A program made the position numbers and the translations under genes. From Casuarius casuarius (lineage: Eukaryota; Chordata; Aves; Casuariiformes; Casuariidae): a DNA stretch of 64,000 nt. The notes beneath the pieces were generated by a model. That model did not search any database, was not told where the DNA came from, and saw only the letters and a list, made by a program, of their open reading frames with translations. This document shows, in pieces, positions 1-13,200 of this stretch (the stretch's first letter is position 1; every line of letters begins with the position of its first letter). The DNA lies in the NCBI GenBank assembly GCA_003342895.1, contig PTFA01000367.1:434001-498000 (forward strand). Direction: 5' to 3'.

Positions 1-2123
1 GTATTATGCTGTTAGCACAGCACTCCTCTAAACGCAGCACTGCCAGGGAGAAAAAGGGCAGAGGAAGAAGGCCAGTTCAGAAATGTCATGTCTTCATGAT
101 TTTTCTCACCATAGACTTTGATGTATACTCTACATGACTTGTGCAGTGCACCTTCACTTTTAAAGATCAGATGTTCTATCACTTCAGTACCTTGCATGTC
201 TTCGGTATTGGGTCTCCGGCCTGCATTGTGGTTTTGATTTTGTTATACGCTAATTCTACACAAAGCCAGTGTAGTAATACCCTTTTTCTGGGCACATATT
301 GTGGTCACCACACATTTTGACTGGGAAGAACAGCTTGGTTTATTACCTGGGACAGTTGTGCTTTTATATGACAAACTTAAATTCCTGTCGAATAAATGCT
401 TTCTCTGCTCTGTAGTCTAGACAAAGCATTTAGACATCAAAAATGCTCACAGATTGCCCATAATGAATATGATCACTCTCTATAAAAATGAAAAGTGATG
501 TTATAGTGAGGACAGGGATCAATTATGCTAATAGCTGTGGTAGAAAATGCTTAAGTTAAACATTACTGAAAATGCTATATGGAGAAAGAGAACAGAACAG
601 ATTGGTGAAAGCAGGAGGCCATGGGACTGCTTGCTCGGAGGAGTTTACGCCCAGACAGGGTGACAGCCCTTAGGAATAGCTAAGGAGTTAATCCTATCAT
701 TCAGTAGATTGCTTTGAAGCAAAGAACTGTATAAACAACACTTGTACCCTGTGTAAATGGGAACCCAGACTTCATGACCAGATTCTGGCCATGGGCAGAA
801 AAGCATCTTTTCCCACTTGTCACAGATGACTAGCACAGCTCTCAAACTGTGTCCAGCTCTTAAGACCGCAGGCACTTGCACAAGCAGCACAGCCCTATAA
901 TAGGCTCTGTGCAGGTGACAGGGAGATTAGCAGACTTCAGCTCTGCCTGCAGAGAGAAGGAACCTTCCAGCACTATTTTGGGAACTCACCAACACTCTAA
1001 CATCACAAAAGCAACTCCATCCATGCCAGCAAAAGCGAGAGCATAGCATGAACAGGGTGTTGGCATTTATACTGTAGCATTCATTTAGTTATACATTAAA
1101 AATGTCAGCAGCCTGACTACAATAGGGTATAACCATCACTTAGAGAGATGTTAGTGGTGGTGTAATGCTTAGGAGTTTCCCACAAAAAGTCTAATTTAGA
1201 TAACGTCTCCCTTACTAAAGGCAAGACCCTAGCTGGCTGCTAGCACAGCAGGATAGGTAGAAAGCCAAGTAAGCAAGTAAGCTGTAGCTGGATTAGAGTG
1301 AATAGGAGTGAATAACTGATTCTCAAGAGATTAGAAAAGGGTTGTGCTCTGCAAAGCCTCTCAGGGTGGCAACATCCTTTCCAACAAAATAACCCCTATG
1401 AAAGCAGAAAGACTGGATATGTTAAGGATTCCCAGTTACCTGTCTGAATTTGCATCTCTTTAATAAATACAGCTGGGGCTGGAAGAATCTCACTCAACTG
1501 ACTGATTTTCAAAACCAAACCAAACCCTGCCATGGAGCACCTGACCTGTCACTCCCTCTCTCCATTCTGTTTGGCACAAAACAGAATTTTACTGATGCTG
1601 CTCTTGTTCTTCTGTAATGCAGGATCCCTTTGTTTACAGTGTCTTCGGTAAGATAATTAACCTTTTTAGCAGGAAGCTTAGACTGTAATAAGAAAATATA
1701 CACCTGCAATCCATAAGCTGCACTGTACCAACCCATGTAAACACTTTTAGTCTATGGTGCTTCGCTTCCTTTTGAAAACAGAAGAGGTTATCTGGACACG
1801 GAGAGTCTCCCCAGGGAGCCAGTCCTCACAGGCAGTCCCTTCGGAGTAGCTAACACAGTAAAAAAGAGCCCCAGCTTCCTGGCTGTCTTGTGTAGACAGA
1901 CCAGAATTTAGATATCTGGATTTTCATAGCCATTTAAACAGAGACCTTTTCTCATCTGTAATCTACCAGGGCAGCCACAACATTTGTAAACAATAATTAA
2001 TATATTAAATAAAATTGGGAATAGCCTTTAGCACACGTGCTTGAATCGCACTAAACTAGGAATTCCCTCATGCACGCATGGATCTAGCTCCGTATTTGCT
2101 ATGTTAGGAACCAAATAACTCAC
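1..2123 (-). other. SDK1: SDK1 intron, 5' part (continues past the left edge)
   Basis: This is the start of the intron after the first FN3-2 exon (donor GTGAGTTA at 2123 downward, phase 2). The expected next exon, the second half of FN3-2, was looked for on the minus strand and not found. Open frames here are short and carry no recognisable domain. No repeat family was recognised. Confidence 0.85.
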
Positions 2124-2264
2124 CTGAGGATGTACCCGTGAAGAACTCCGTTATGTTCGCTCTCAGGAGGAGGTTGCCACTGGACCATGATCGACTGATT
2201 AGTGCGCCCGCTGGCCACTATGTTTTTAGGTGGAGCGCTGGGGGGCTCCTCAGGTAGCATCAAC
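2124..2264 (-). CDS. SDK1: SDK1 exon, first half of FN3 domain 2
   Basis: A 141-bp exon, phase 2 to phase 2, after acceptor tttttgtattcag and ending TCAG|GTGAGT. It reads [20 protein letters not shown], then [20 protein letters not shown] and VLHGYIL plus a split Arg codon. [12 protein letters not shown] is the interdomain linker, VQWQPP holds the conserved FN3 tryptophan, and [10 protein letters not shown] is the C/C' region. NQS is a possible glycosylation site. The rest of the domain is not found between 1 and 2123, so the next exon lies beyond the left edge. Confidence 0.96.
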
Positions 2265-3176
2265 CTGAATACAAAAAAAATGTGATGGAGCCAGATGTTG
2301 AAAGAAAATGATAGATAACATTTCTATTTTATGTATCCACTACATGTGAACCACTTCCGTTTATCAAAGTCTGATGACTAGAAAGAAATATAACGCTGAT
2401 CAAACTGCTGAAGACGTGCATGAAATAGTTACAACAAATCAACATAATAGGAAATCAGTTAAGCAAGCAACAAGACAGACAGCTGAGGTAACCTTATTCT
2501 CTCTGAATCACCCAGGCTGCTGCAATTCTTTCGAAAGATTACAAGCCTGAATGAGTTAGAGCTCAGGTCCAGTATCTGTGACTCTTTCCAAATTGTTTCT
2601 TTCAATATTTTTCATATCAAATTCCTACATTTTGAAAAAGCCATTTAGAGTTCAGCTGTTCTGCAATTCAAGCTCACAGCAAGCTTTGGTTCACAGAAGA
2701 AAGGGGATGCATTTGAAACTAAATTTGATGAAGCCATCCTTCTATGTCACATCTGGGTGAATTCCAGAAGTGACATTGCAATGATTGGGTGAATGCCGTG
2801 CTCCTTCCAGAGCTAACTGCTGGGGCTTAACACAATAGGAAAAAATATTTAGGTCACACATATGCTTATCTTTCAAGATGCTGTTCAACTGATATTCTGG
2901 AAATATGAGGGCACCTCTCTCTCGGTGTTTGCTGATATCCTACATCTCCTAATTGCTATTTATATCAATTACTGACGGTTCCAGTGCACTTTCCAGAGGC
3001 CTGGGTAACGACTAACTGCTCCATTACCCAATTATTGCGTAAAAGGTAACTTTATTGTATTTATAAAAAAAAAAAAAAAAAAAACCCAACAAAAAAACAG
3101 CAGATTTCTCTCCTGGTAGTCCTAGGTTATTCCATAGCTTATACCTTTACTACACAAGGATGTTCTTTTACTGTAC
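2265..3176 (-). other. SDK1: SDK1 intron between FN3-1 and FN3-2
   Basis: A 912-bp phase 2 intron, GTACAG to attcag. It contains a run of 20 A at 3065-3084. On the sense strand this is a T run well upstream of the acceptor. Nothing else is recognised. Confidence 0.9.
3065..3084. repeat. Poly(A) tract, 20 bp
   Basis: Twenty consecutive A on the plus strand. It is not attached to a recognisable element and is probably a simple repeat prone to length variation. Confidence 0.95.
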
Positions 3177-3324
3177 CTGCTGGTCTCAGAGCTGTACTGG
3201 CCCTTTCCCACCTGGTTAACAGCACACACCCTAAACTGGTAGGTTCGGGCTGGAGTTAGTCCACTCACAGTGACACCGGTCATCTTTGGGTCAAGATTTG
3301 ATAGGTGAACCTTCCAGGGAGAAT
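3177..3324 (-). CDS. SDK1: SDK1 exon, second half of FN3 domain 1
   Basis: A 148-bp exon, phase 1 to phase 2, from acceptor attattccaacag to donor GCAG|GTACAG. It reads [20 protein letters not shown], then [20 protein letters not shown] and KGQYSSETS. It carries the FN3 signature strands: [16 protein letters not shown], with the conserved tyrosine of the F strand, and the closing G strand. The split Asn codon at the start makes an NNS sequon with the previous exon. No frame break is seen. The wording is nearly that of mammalian SDK1 as I recall it. Confidence 0.96.
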
Positions 3325-3407
3325 CTGTTGGAATAATTCAGGTTTGAAAAAGATTGAGGTGTTTGTTAAAAGCCCTGCAGGGGTGAGAAAATGCCTCTGA
3401 ATGCACA

Positions 3408-3408
3408 N
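3408..3408. other. Undetermined base (n)
   Basis: The single ambiguous base in the window lies in intron sequence between the FN3-1 exons and affects no recognised coding sequence. Confidence 0.97.
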
Positions 3409-6400
3409 AGCTCTTTGTGCTCCTTTTCCTCAGAGGAACTTCAGGAAGAAGTTTCTTCTCAACAAAAGAAACCTCCCTGTCAACCCACACAGTTATGCAG
3501 ATTGCACATTTGTCTACTGGAAAGTGATGCTGCACATGTCATGGCATAATAAATAAAAACTATATTCATTAAGATTTTAATAAAAGAGGAAGCAAGCATG
3601 ATAAAGACAGATGGGCTGTGTATTTCACAACCCATCTGTTTGGCAGTCCATTACAGCACCACACCCATGAGTGGCTCCGGTGGAAGGGCTGTAATGAAAT
3701 TCACAGTCGGTTTGGAATATCTTTCTACCCAGCTTGCAAGCAGGTGTAGAAGCGTGACTCTCTCTGCCAAATCAGCTCTTTGCTGTAAGACTCGAGAAAG
3801 TTTCTGCTGCAGATTCTGCGTCTGCATTTTTTCTAGAGATAGTATACGGTATTCAGTCTCTTCATTTCCTAGGAAGATTTCCTGGTACACACAGCCCTGG
3901 CAGTACTATCAAACCCACGTTGTCAGTTCACATACTTCACACGCCAAGCTCCTTTGCTGCCCGAATTACATTTTCAAGTTTTCAAAGCGGTCAGAAATGA
4001 AACATGTTGAAAATTAAATATCCCGACTTTTCTTCCTAGCGTGCTGTCATATATTCTCCCCAAAGTCATGGCTGAAATAGTCAAGGAGAGGTGACATTTG
4101 GTCTGTGTTGCAACAGTGCAGCTACGGAGTCAGCCAATTTAAAGATTTGTTCAGTTTTTAAATAATACCAGCTGTTTTCATGCTCCCTGCTCAAAATTAT
4201 AAACACTTCTGGAAATTACCAAGGAGCTAGCTGCAGATTTTGGCAACGTATCTGTGCATGTTGCTCATCAGAAGTGCACTGCAGTTCCTGGCAGGTCACC
4301 TAGACGTCTGCCTGAAAATGAAGATGAGATGTCCCAAATGTGGAAGGCTGCTAAACTTCACACCAAGATATAAACCATTAATTTAGTGCTTTTCTGGCAG
4401 ATTCCTTAGCAAGTCTAAGTCCTCTAGGGCATGATGCCAGTTGGGCTATAAACGCGGCATCTCTTAATTATTCAAAATATATTTATTCCAGTAATAGCTT
4501 TCTGAGAACAAAGTCTTTTTTTAACAGGAAAACTGACACAGCAAAATGGCAGTGCTGGAGAGGGACATTTGCACAGCAGTCAAGTTCCATCAGCACCAGT
4601 TGTTAATGATTTACCAACAGTCACTTCAGCTGCAAGATCTCGATGGCGATTTATCTTAACAGAATATTGAGCTTCTTTCAGCAAGCACTCGGAGGAAGCA
4701 CACCTGCAGCAACTAGGAAAGCACTGGCCAGGAGCTGTTTGCACCTTCGTTCCTTCTGAAGTTTATCAAGCTCCTCTTGAGACTTTCCAAACAACTGTTC
4801 ACCTTGTCACACGCAGAGTGCATGAAAACAAATCACGGAAAGCCGAAGCTAAGGTATGGCTGACTTGCTAAGTTGCCTAAAGCAGATTCCTGATGGAAAA
4901 TGGGAGAGCAGGCAGCCCCAGGAGAGCCAAACACCCCCACGGCCCAGTTGATCAGGTAGGGATCCATTCCCTAGAGCAAACCAGTCTCATTTGTTTATGG
5001 CCAGTGTAAACACCACCTGAGTGTGCTTAACCCCAGCAGCTCAATGCAGTGAGTGGTTTGATTCAACAACGGGGCCTATTAATCTCTTCAGCACCTCGGG
5101 GCTTTGCTCTGTTGATATGCTGCATCTTTAGAATACTTTATTTATTCTTTTTCCTCTCCTGGTGGAAGATAAAAGATCTGGCAGGAAGAGAGATTAAACT
5201 GAAAACTAATATAAACGAATCCTATTCATCTCCTGGGCACTCTGATTTGTAAAGGAAAGTATTCAGGGAGGATTTGCTCGCTCACCGGGCAGTGGATACA
5301 GTGAGTCTGCAGAGTATCTTTAAAATTTAAATGTCAAGTTTCTTCTGACAATCAATAAACTAAACATTTTGAAAGCCTGTTCTTCCATCTTAAACACATA
5401 ACAAAACCCAGAATTGTACAGAAGCTTGTTTCACCGTGTAGAAAAGTAATTTTGACATCGGAAACATTCCATAAAATTTTCAAGGCTCCCTCTCTCCTCC
5501 TTCAGGGGTTACTGTCACTCTCCTGCCCCAGGAAGCCTGGGGAAGCTCCATGCTGACAAAAGACTTGCCAGGTCAAACTATTAAATAAACCTCTGTTATA
5601 TTGAACAGACTGTGCTAATCCTTCATTTAACTTAAGCTGCCCAGAACGGACTCTGGGCTTTGCTTGCTCGTTCTTCCACTGTAATTGCCACTTTCTGAAA
5701 AACTTTCATGTTTAGTTGTCTATCTTCTTAAGGACATTGGGTATGTGGAATTAACCCTGATTGCCTCTCCAAGTTAATTTGGTTGAAACTGAGGATCTCA
5801 CAGGCTACTCTCTAGTTTACTGTTTGATTTTGAGGGGTTTAGAAATTACTTCTGGTCTACCAAGAATTTTTGGATGTACTTGCGATAAGCTTGATAACAC
5901 AGGTTACTCACTAAGGGACGTTTCTTCTACAGCTCCCTATCCATCCTGAAATTCTTGTATTAATTGCAGGTTCCTCAAGAACCAATTCTGATTTGATATT
6001 GCAGATGAGATCTACAGCAGAAACATGATTTTTGTAGCAAATGGAATACATTTCTGTCTCCCTCCTTCTCCAGGGGGTTTCGTGCAGACAGTACTATTGG
6101 AATTTGCCATACTTCTGGAATTTGCTGAATTAATCTTTCAGATGTTCTTGACAATATGATACTGCAAAAAGTTCAAATAAAAACAAATAGGCTCATCTTT
6201 CCTTTGGTGAGACTTCAACAGTGTCTACCACTGGCCTGAGGAAAAGTATGTTTTAACACTATCGTCTATAGGCCTGACTCACAGCTGTAACAAATAACAT
6301 AGTTTTGCATTAATTTTTTTTTTTTACAAAGATTTATTCATGTGTTCAATTTTTATCACATGAATAATCCTACCAAATTCAGGAAGACAATTCATGAGTT

Positions 6401-9400
6401 AAACGTGTACAGATGCTTTTCACAGGAGCTTTAATCATCTCCTCACGGGCAATAACGTGATGAATCTGAGTTACAGCATTACATCACAAAGCAGATACCC
6501 AAGAATACAATAAAACAAAAATGGGCTTTTATCTTAACTGTACCCAGCAGAGAGTACCTCTTTAAATATTAATTCATTTGTTCAGATAAAAGACTAGTCA
6601 GAATAACATTTGATTAATTCCAGAAATTTAAACCTCCTAGGAATAAAATAAACATATCTCCTAACTCCACAAAGCTGCTTCTCCAGAATTCCTAGGTACG
6701 CTGCAATAGTGGTTAAACAGGTTGTGAAACATCCAAAAATTGTGTTAGTGCAAATGACAGTAATGAATGCTACTATTTGTTTGAAAATCCCATTCCAGAT
6801 GAAGGTTCACTTTCCTGGCTCTGTGTGGGTAGGAATACTTAATGACTGTGTTTCCCTGGAACTGTGTTTTTCAAATTAGATTATAAATTTGCCCCCAAAT
6901 GTTTGAGGCCATATGTCTCAAATCACCCACAGACATGGTCTATTGTGAATGCTTATGATTTGAGAATTATTCCACTGTGCCAAATATACTCATTTTAAAG
7001 ATTAGATGACTTGGTGACTAGAGTCATTTATATTTCCAGCAATTTATGCATGCGATCTGCCACTGTTTTTTTCGCTAATTAAAATGAGGTTTTTACATCT
7101 TTTTACTGATTTGATATTAATGAAAAGGAGTTTTAATCCATGCCAGGTGGAGTGACATGCCTCTCTTTAATGTAGCTAGTAATTAGTCCCTTGAAATTTA
7201 TACTCATTATTTTGAACCCTCTTCAGTTAGTTCTGTGTAACGGATTCTGTTGTTATCTATTCATTTATGGTACCTGCTTCAAAATGTACAAAGGATGCTA
7301 AAGCTATCAGAAAATTATTCAAAGCAAAGCAACCAAAAAATGAATGAAACTATGCTACATTTTGGCACCTGTAACTGCAAAACAAAGCCCACCTATAAAA
7401 CTCCATAGAACCACGTTTTCTGTGCAGCCTTGCTAACTGAAAAACAATCTGTAATTCTGATGCCCCTCCCTAACCTTTATGTATATATGAAAGCAAACTC
7501 GGATTAGGATGTTAAGCATTTTGCACTGCTGCCAACAGCGAAAGAGCTACAAACACAAGCAAACGAGCTCATAGGTGGCATATGCAGAATCCTTGAGAGC
7601 TGTTTCCTCTGCAGCGAAAACAGGAGTGACAGAGGACCTGAATGAAAATTTTCTTTGCAAAACAAAAAGAGATTCTGCACAGTCACATTAGACAAAACTA
7701 TATCACCACAGATCACGTCAGCCTCATCCAAGAGCATCACTGAAAGGGGGGTGGTGTGGGGGGAAGGAAGGATGCCGTTCCCCATAGGAGTAGGAGGTCT
7801 GTAGAAACTAAGTATAAACCACACACTACTGAGCTAAAATAGCCCTCAAAAACAATATACTCCATGCAAATAACAACGAAACGATACAGTGACACTATCC
7901 AGACATTGAAGTCATCTGTGCAAACCAAAGTCACTGCTGACATTGTTCCACTATTCTGCTGACATCTGTAAAGCTGAGCAATAGTACAAGAAATATGAGA
8001 GAAGAGAAACATGTGGAACATTTAAGGGCTCAGATTCCTCCCCGTCCTATTTCTGTGAGTGACCATTTAGAGACAGAATATAAAAGCAAGGTAAGTAAAA
8101 TAAAGATGAAAACTCCAAGGACAGCAAGATCTAGAATATTTCTGGGAGTTAAGATGCTCAGTTCACAGTAAGTCTGGTCTGTGTTTGGTTTCTGCAGCTG
8201 CAAGCTTGCTGAAGTACGTATACCTATGATTTGTGATAATGAGACTCTCTCAGTGGTAGATTGCAATGCCATCAGCCAAAATTATTGGATCTATCACAGA
8301 GTGAGTGAGAGTTCACAGGATCCTGCAGAGTTCTGAGGGACTTGCTGCATAATTTCTGTAGAACTAGTGCTGATTTTTGCAGAGCCTTCCACAAATTTCA
8401 GCAAATGAATTATAGCATTTTCCAACCGATGGCACATTTACCCCATTCCCCTACTAGAACAAGTGCAAAGCATCCTTGCTTGAAAGTCACTTAAAGACCT
8501 TTCAAACTTCACCTGGCCCCAGATAAGCTGTCTCCTTCCCTAGGGACACTTCCCAATTAACGCAGCCCAGTGCAGGACCCGAGGGCACACAGTCTGCCAG
8601 CTCTGCGCTGCATATAAATACTGCTCTAGTACCTTCGCATCATGTTCCCAGACTGGGAGTTTGTTAGCTTGTCTTCGTCAAAGCTACCGGGAGAAATGGA
8701 AGCACAAAGGCAACAATCTTGGGCGACAGAACAGGAAGGAAAAGAAAAGCAAAAAGGCAGCTACTGGACTGGAGTCAATAGGAACCGAAGCAGAGGGAGA
8801 GAGAGAAGAGAGGAGAGGGTGGCGAGGAAAAGGTAGAGAACGGGCGCAAGCAGTTGGATCCAGTGTGGCACAGAACACTGAATTTCTCAAAGTCACTCTG
8901 TTACAGAAATATCAGGACTCTCTGCTCTAGAGAGCTGTTTTAAGGACAGCAGTCTTGGGCAAGACTTCAGAGCTCTGCTAGGACTAGAAAACTGCACTTG
9001 GCTCAACAGCTGTCAAGATCATCAGTTCTGGGACCTCCCTATCTGAAAAGTGGTGCACTCCAGCCTGCAAAGCAAAAGGCTTACGTTTGCTCTGAACTCA
9101 AGCTCTCCATGTCGCAACACAAGCACTATTCTCTAGATAATCAGAAATCAGCACTGTTTCACGTTTAGTTATGCAGTGGCTAATTTCCACATGTCAGAAA
9201 AAGTGATGCTCTTAATTTTTCCATCTAAAATCAATTGTTAGGCTTGGATTTCCAGCTCTCAGGGTGATAGAAATTAGAAAGTATTGCCAAGGTGACTGAT
9301 TTCCATATAACCTCATCTTTCGCTCAATTCCTAAAGAGGCATTAGCAGTATCCCTGAATAACCTTGCAAAGGGAGAGCCAGAAAGGACCAGACCTACCAA

Positions 9401-9767
9401 AGAGGAAACGGTGAGAAGTGGCAATTTACAATGACCAGGTTTGCAATCTATGAACCCAGATCCTTCTGTATCTCACAGTTAAGTATCCTCAACCACCTAC
9501 TTAAAACAAAGGTGTAAAATAACAGCATAGGGAAAGCAAAAAGAATATATGAATCCATATACACGTAAGACAGTAGGTGCTGTTACTAGAGCTGTTACCT
9601 GATAACAGATCAGAGGTTTGTTCCTCAGACAGATCATCAACTCCTCACATTATCATACATATTACTATGTACTCTTCAGCTGAAATGGAGGCTCTAACTG
9701 TATTAGGAGATCTACGAACCCAGAGGAAAAGACAACAACAGGAAGAAATAAAATACAGCTACTAGCC

Positions 9768-9955
9768 ATGTTGCAGATGATGTTCAGAAGCACAGAGAGA
9801 TGAACTGATGTGCTTGAAGTCAGGCTGGCAAAGTTGGGGGAGGCACAAGGCTTTCCTGGCTAACAAATTCACCATCTCAGGCCTCATCATGTTGAAAGAG
9901 TTAAATAACAGAAGAACAGTTGAATGTAAAACCCAGGACTTCCCACTCCTGCACA
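9768..9955 (-). repeat. MIR-like SINE remnant (weak)
   Basis: The stretch resembles the reverse complement of a MIR core: ttgcagatgatgttcag, then cacagagagatgaactgat, and an end like aacccaggacttcccactcc. Order and spacing fit MIR, but divergence is high and insertions interrupt the match. This is a reading by eye only. Confidence 0.4.
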
Positions 9956-10077
9956 CTTTCTCTCATCAAGAAAATAACAAGAACATTTTCTTGGTACCTC
10001 TGGTAAAAGCTAAATCTGAAAGAAGGCTGAATAATTAAGGGACAACGTGAGGTTGAAACATATTGGACTTTACTCAC

Positions 10078-10214
10078 TGTTCTCAGATAGCTCTACCATG
10101 TAGTGGAGAACAGGGCTGTTTCCGTCAAAGGGACGCACCCAGGAAAGCACCACGCTGCGGCTGTACGAGGAATTCAGGGCGGCCAGGAGATTCTGAGGGG
10201 CATGAGGCAGTTCA
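10078..10214 (-). CDS. SDK1: SDK1 exon, first half of FN3 domain 1
   Basis: A 137-bp exon, phase 2 to phase 1, with a long pyrimidine-rich acceptor (ctctttttctccatag) and donor AACA|GTGAGT. It reads ELPHAPQNLLAALNSSYSRS, then VVLSWVRPFDGNSPVLHY and MVELSEN. It begins with the proline-rich Ig6/FN3 linker and contains the conserved FN3 tryptophan (LSWVRP) and the NSP turn. NSS is a possible glycosylation site. The run ALNSSYSRS looks variable compared with the mammalian proteins as I recall them. The second half of the domain is nearly 7 kb downstream. Confidence 0.94.
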
Positions 10215-13200
10215 CTATGGAGAAAAAGAGAAAGGGAGAAAAAACAGCACGGAAAATCAATCTACTTTTCATTCAGCTACAATCTTACAGGCACTTAGAT
10301 GTGCACATGGCATCAGCCTTGCATGATGATAGATATAAAACCAGCAGCTATTGCACAATTAAATAAATGAAAGATATCTCTGAATTATTCACAATTTTGT
10401 CCTGTTTGGAAAAAAAAAATGAATTATGCTGAAAGTCCCACGGCTGATGCTTAGAACAGCTAATGGAACTGTTACCAAATGTGGAAAAAAGCCAATTTTC
10501 CTATTGCTTTTTAATTGAGACAAGTTGGTCAATATATTTCTCTTCTTGCCTTTCCCCCCCCCTTACAATGACGTCCGAGCTATGGAACAGCAGTAGTACA
10601 TATAAACAGTAAAACATATGAGAGGTATGATTTAATATGGAATTTTTCATACTCAGAAAAGCAGAAGACATTGACACTAGCTCTGCAGAGTTAATAATCA
10701 AAATTACCATATGTATTCTTAGGCTACAGGGCAGCTTGATTTACTCGTGGATGCAGGCTTATGCTGTCACGGGTAGAATCTTTCCTTCATATAATAGGGA
10801 TTTTTTTTGGAAGCACCCAACCAGAAAATGCAGTGAAAATGCCTGCAGAAACCCCACGGAAATACTAAATGAAACATTAAAAATAAAAATAAAACAGCAG
10901 CTCAATTAAAACATGTGATTTCTCAAAATAAATGTATTCATTTGGACTCATTGTCTGAAAGTCACAGAGGCTGCATGGTGCAGTGAGGAAACTAAATTCT
11001 GCTGCAATCCTTAAATGCCGATCTGTGTTAAGTGGTAAGAGCCCTCTAGCCATTATAGTTAAACCTGGTCCCTACTTCTTCATTCTCAAGGAGGACAAGG
11101 ATCTCTGACAACAAAGGAAAAGCAAGGGGGACCACTTTTCTCCCATTTGATCTACTGCTTCTCCCCAGGAAAGCTTAGGGGTAATCCTTCCTCAGCGTAC
11201 ACTACTGCTAATCCACACTAGCCAGAGCACAAAGACACAAGGGTACTTGCCATCCTCAATTTAAAAACGTACTAATTGCTTGCTGTGATGCGTCACGCTC
11301 CTGCACGCTTAGCTACTAAAAACCCACAACTCCTTAGCCACTCACAAAAGTAAACATAGACCCTGGCTTTAGGTCAGAACGGTATGTTCTGGATTCAGAT
11401 TTTTTCTGGAAGATCGGGGAACGTACAGAGAACCAGACAACGGCTTTATTGCTTTTCCAATTAAAGCTGTGAATGTCCTTGTTTACGTCTTCAGAACGGT
11501 TCCTTGCTGCAGAGGCAGTTCAAAGGAGGTTGCAAGAAGAGTCAAACAGGAACAGCAAGAAAAATACATAGATTATGAGAAAACATAACTGGAGGGCTAT
11601 CACTTACCCACCTCTACCTAGACTGGAAGGGTTAATGCTTCCTAAGGCTAAACCCGAGCTCAAAGCCTCTTCTCATCTCATTTGACTTTAAATGCCTAAC
11701 CAAATGAGAAGCAGTAAACATGGAAGGACACCTCAGGGCGTGATTCGGGTATTAACTTCATTAAGTCACTCTCTAAGGATGCCTTGCTTTCTCCATTGAT
11801 TATATGAAGTTTAGGCTGACACATGCTCATGTGCAGAATGCCTGCAGAAACCACGCACCAGAGTTTTGATGTTAAGACATGGTCACTTTGGGGCTGGAGG
11901 AAACGGGGGGCGTTGGAAAGAGTACATAGGGAGCCCAAAACAAGCAGATTTAGAAGAGAGCACTGCAAAATTTTGTAAAAATAAATAATTCATTTGTCTA
12001 AAAACCTGCTTCTGTACCACTGCAAATTATTGCTTCCACAAGTTCTCCAAGGGTTTCAGCTACCGTGCGTGGGATTAAGTTTAGGGAAGAGAGAAACCTG
12101 GAAACAGATTTGGAGAGCGGCTGGACTGCAAGACAAAACGGAAGAGTAAGCCTGTCACTGGAAAAGTACGGGCTTGGGGTTTAAAATATGGCCATTTACC
12201 AAGGGACTGTGAAAGTGTGTTACTTAATTTTGAATGAAACATTAAATTATAATAAACATTAAACCTCCACTACAATTTATCACTACATCCTGAGCTAGCT
12301 GGGTGGAAAAGCATATCTGCGATTAAGCTGGCAAAGGAAGTTACTGAAGGGAAGAGAGGGAAGTGTCATGCTGTGACCTGGCTCCCGGGAGTCCCAGGCC
12401 CTTCGTCGGTTCTCGCTGCACCCTGCGGGGACCAGCCCGGGACAGACTGTGGCTTCGGTGGCTTCCAGCAGCCGACGCTTGCGCAGGGAGCGGTGTACAA
12501 GGGATGGCTGTCAGGGAGCTCACGGCAAGCATCCCCAGGTAACTCCTTCTGTGAGCTGAATAAACACCCCTGGAATTTATTCAGGATATTTTCAGGGTGT
12601 ATATTTACTGCGTAATCTTGTTTTCTTATACATTTAGAAGGGCTGAATTAACACCTTATTTGAGGACAGAAGCTATGGGACTAAAAGAATAGTTTGATCT
12701 CTTTTTCTCAGGTTACAAGTACCGAAAGATTTTTCGGAGGAGAGCAGACATTCCTTTCTTCTTTCCTTTTAAGTACACACCGAGTTATAAATAATGTTTT
12801 TTTGATTAGGATCTTAGCTGATTATTTTGTTAGATTCGCACCAAATGGTAATCAGGCAGCGGCAGGAAGGAAATGGGCATTTTGGAGCTGGAAAGGCAGG
12901 AGCTGCAGCAGCCCCGCAGCACACCTAGCTCCCCAAATATCACATTCCCTACCCATATGTATCCACCCCGAACAGCAACAGATGGTGCTTACAGATTTAA
13001 ATCCCTCAAGGCAGACATAGCAAGTGCCTAAGAAACACACCTGGTCAGAAATGAATATTTAAAAGTACACAGAAATTTCAGCACAGAAGAGTACTACTCT
13101 GCTTGTAGTAAACAAAGCAGAGATTAATAAATAGGAATTCCTACTTTAGCAAGCACTTACACTTTGTCCCCTTCTCACTTGCTACCACGTACTGCGTAGA

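Larger units (their letters stand above)
3325..10077 (-). other. SDK1: SDK1 intron within FN3-1
   Basis: A 6753-bp phase 1 intron. It contains one undetermined base at 3408, a minus-strand open stretch with a heptad-like leucine pattern (about 3651-3920), an AT-rich block of possible regulatory character around 7000-7215, a purine-rich block at about 8690-8840, and a weak MIR-like segment near 9768-9955. No exon with recognisable homology was seen. Confidence 0.88.

Noticed and set aside
1..2123. Possible second exon of FN3-2
   Set aside because: The family's expected continuation (a YRLAGLPGEY-like segment) was sought on the minus strand and not found.
3598..4017. Plus-strand open frame of 139 codons
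   Set aside because: It has no domain or splice context, and the opposite strand has a more protein-like frame, which is listed as a finding.
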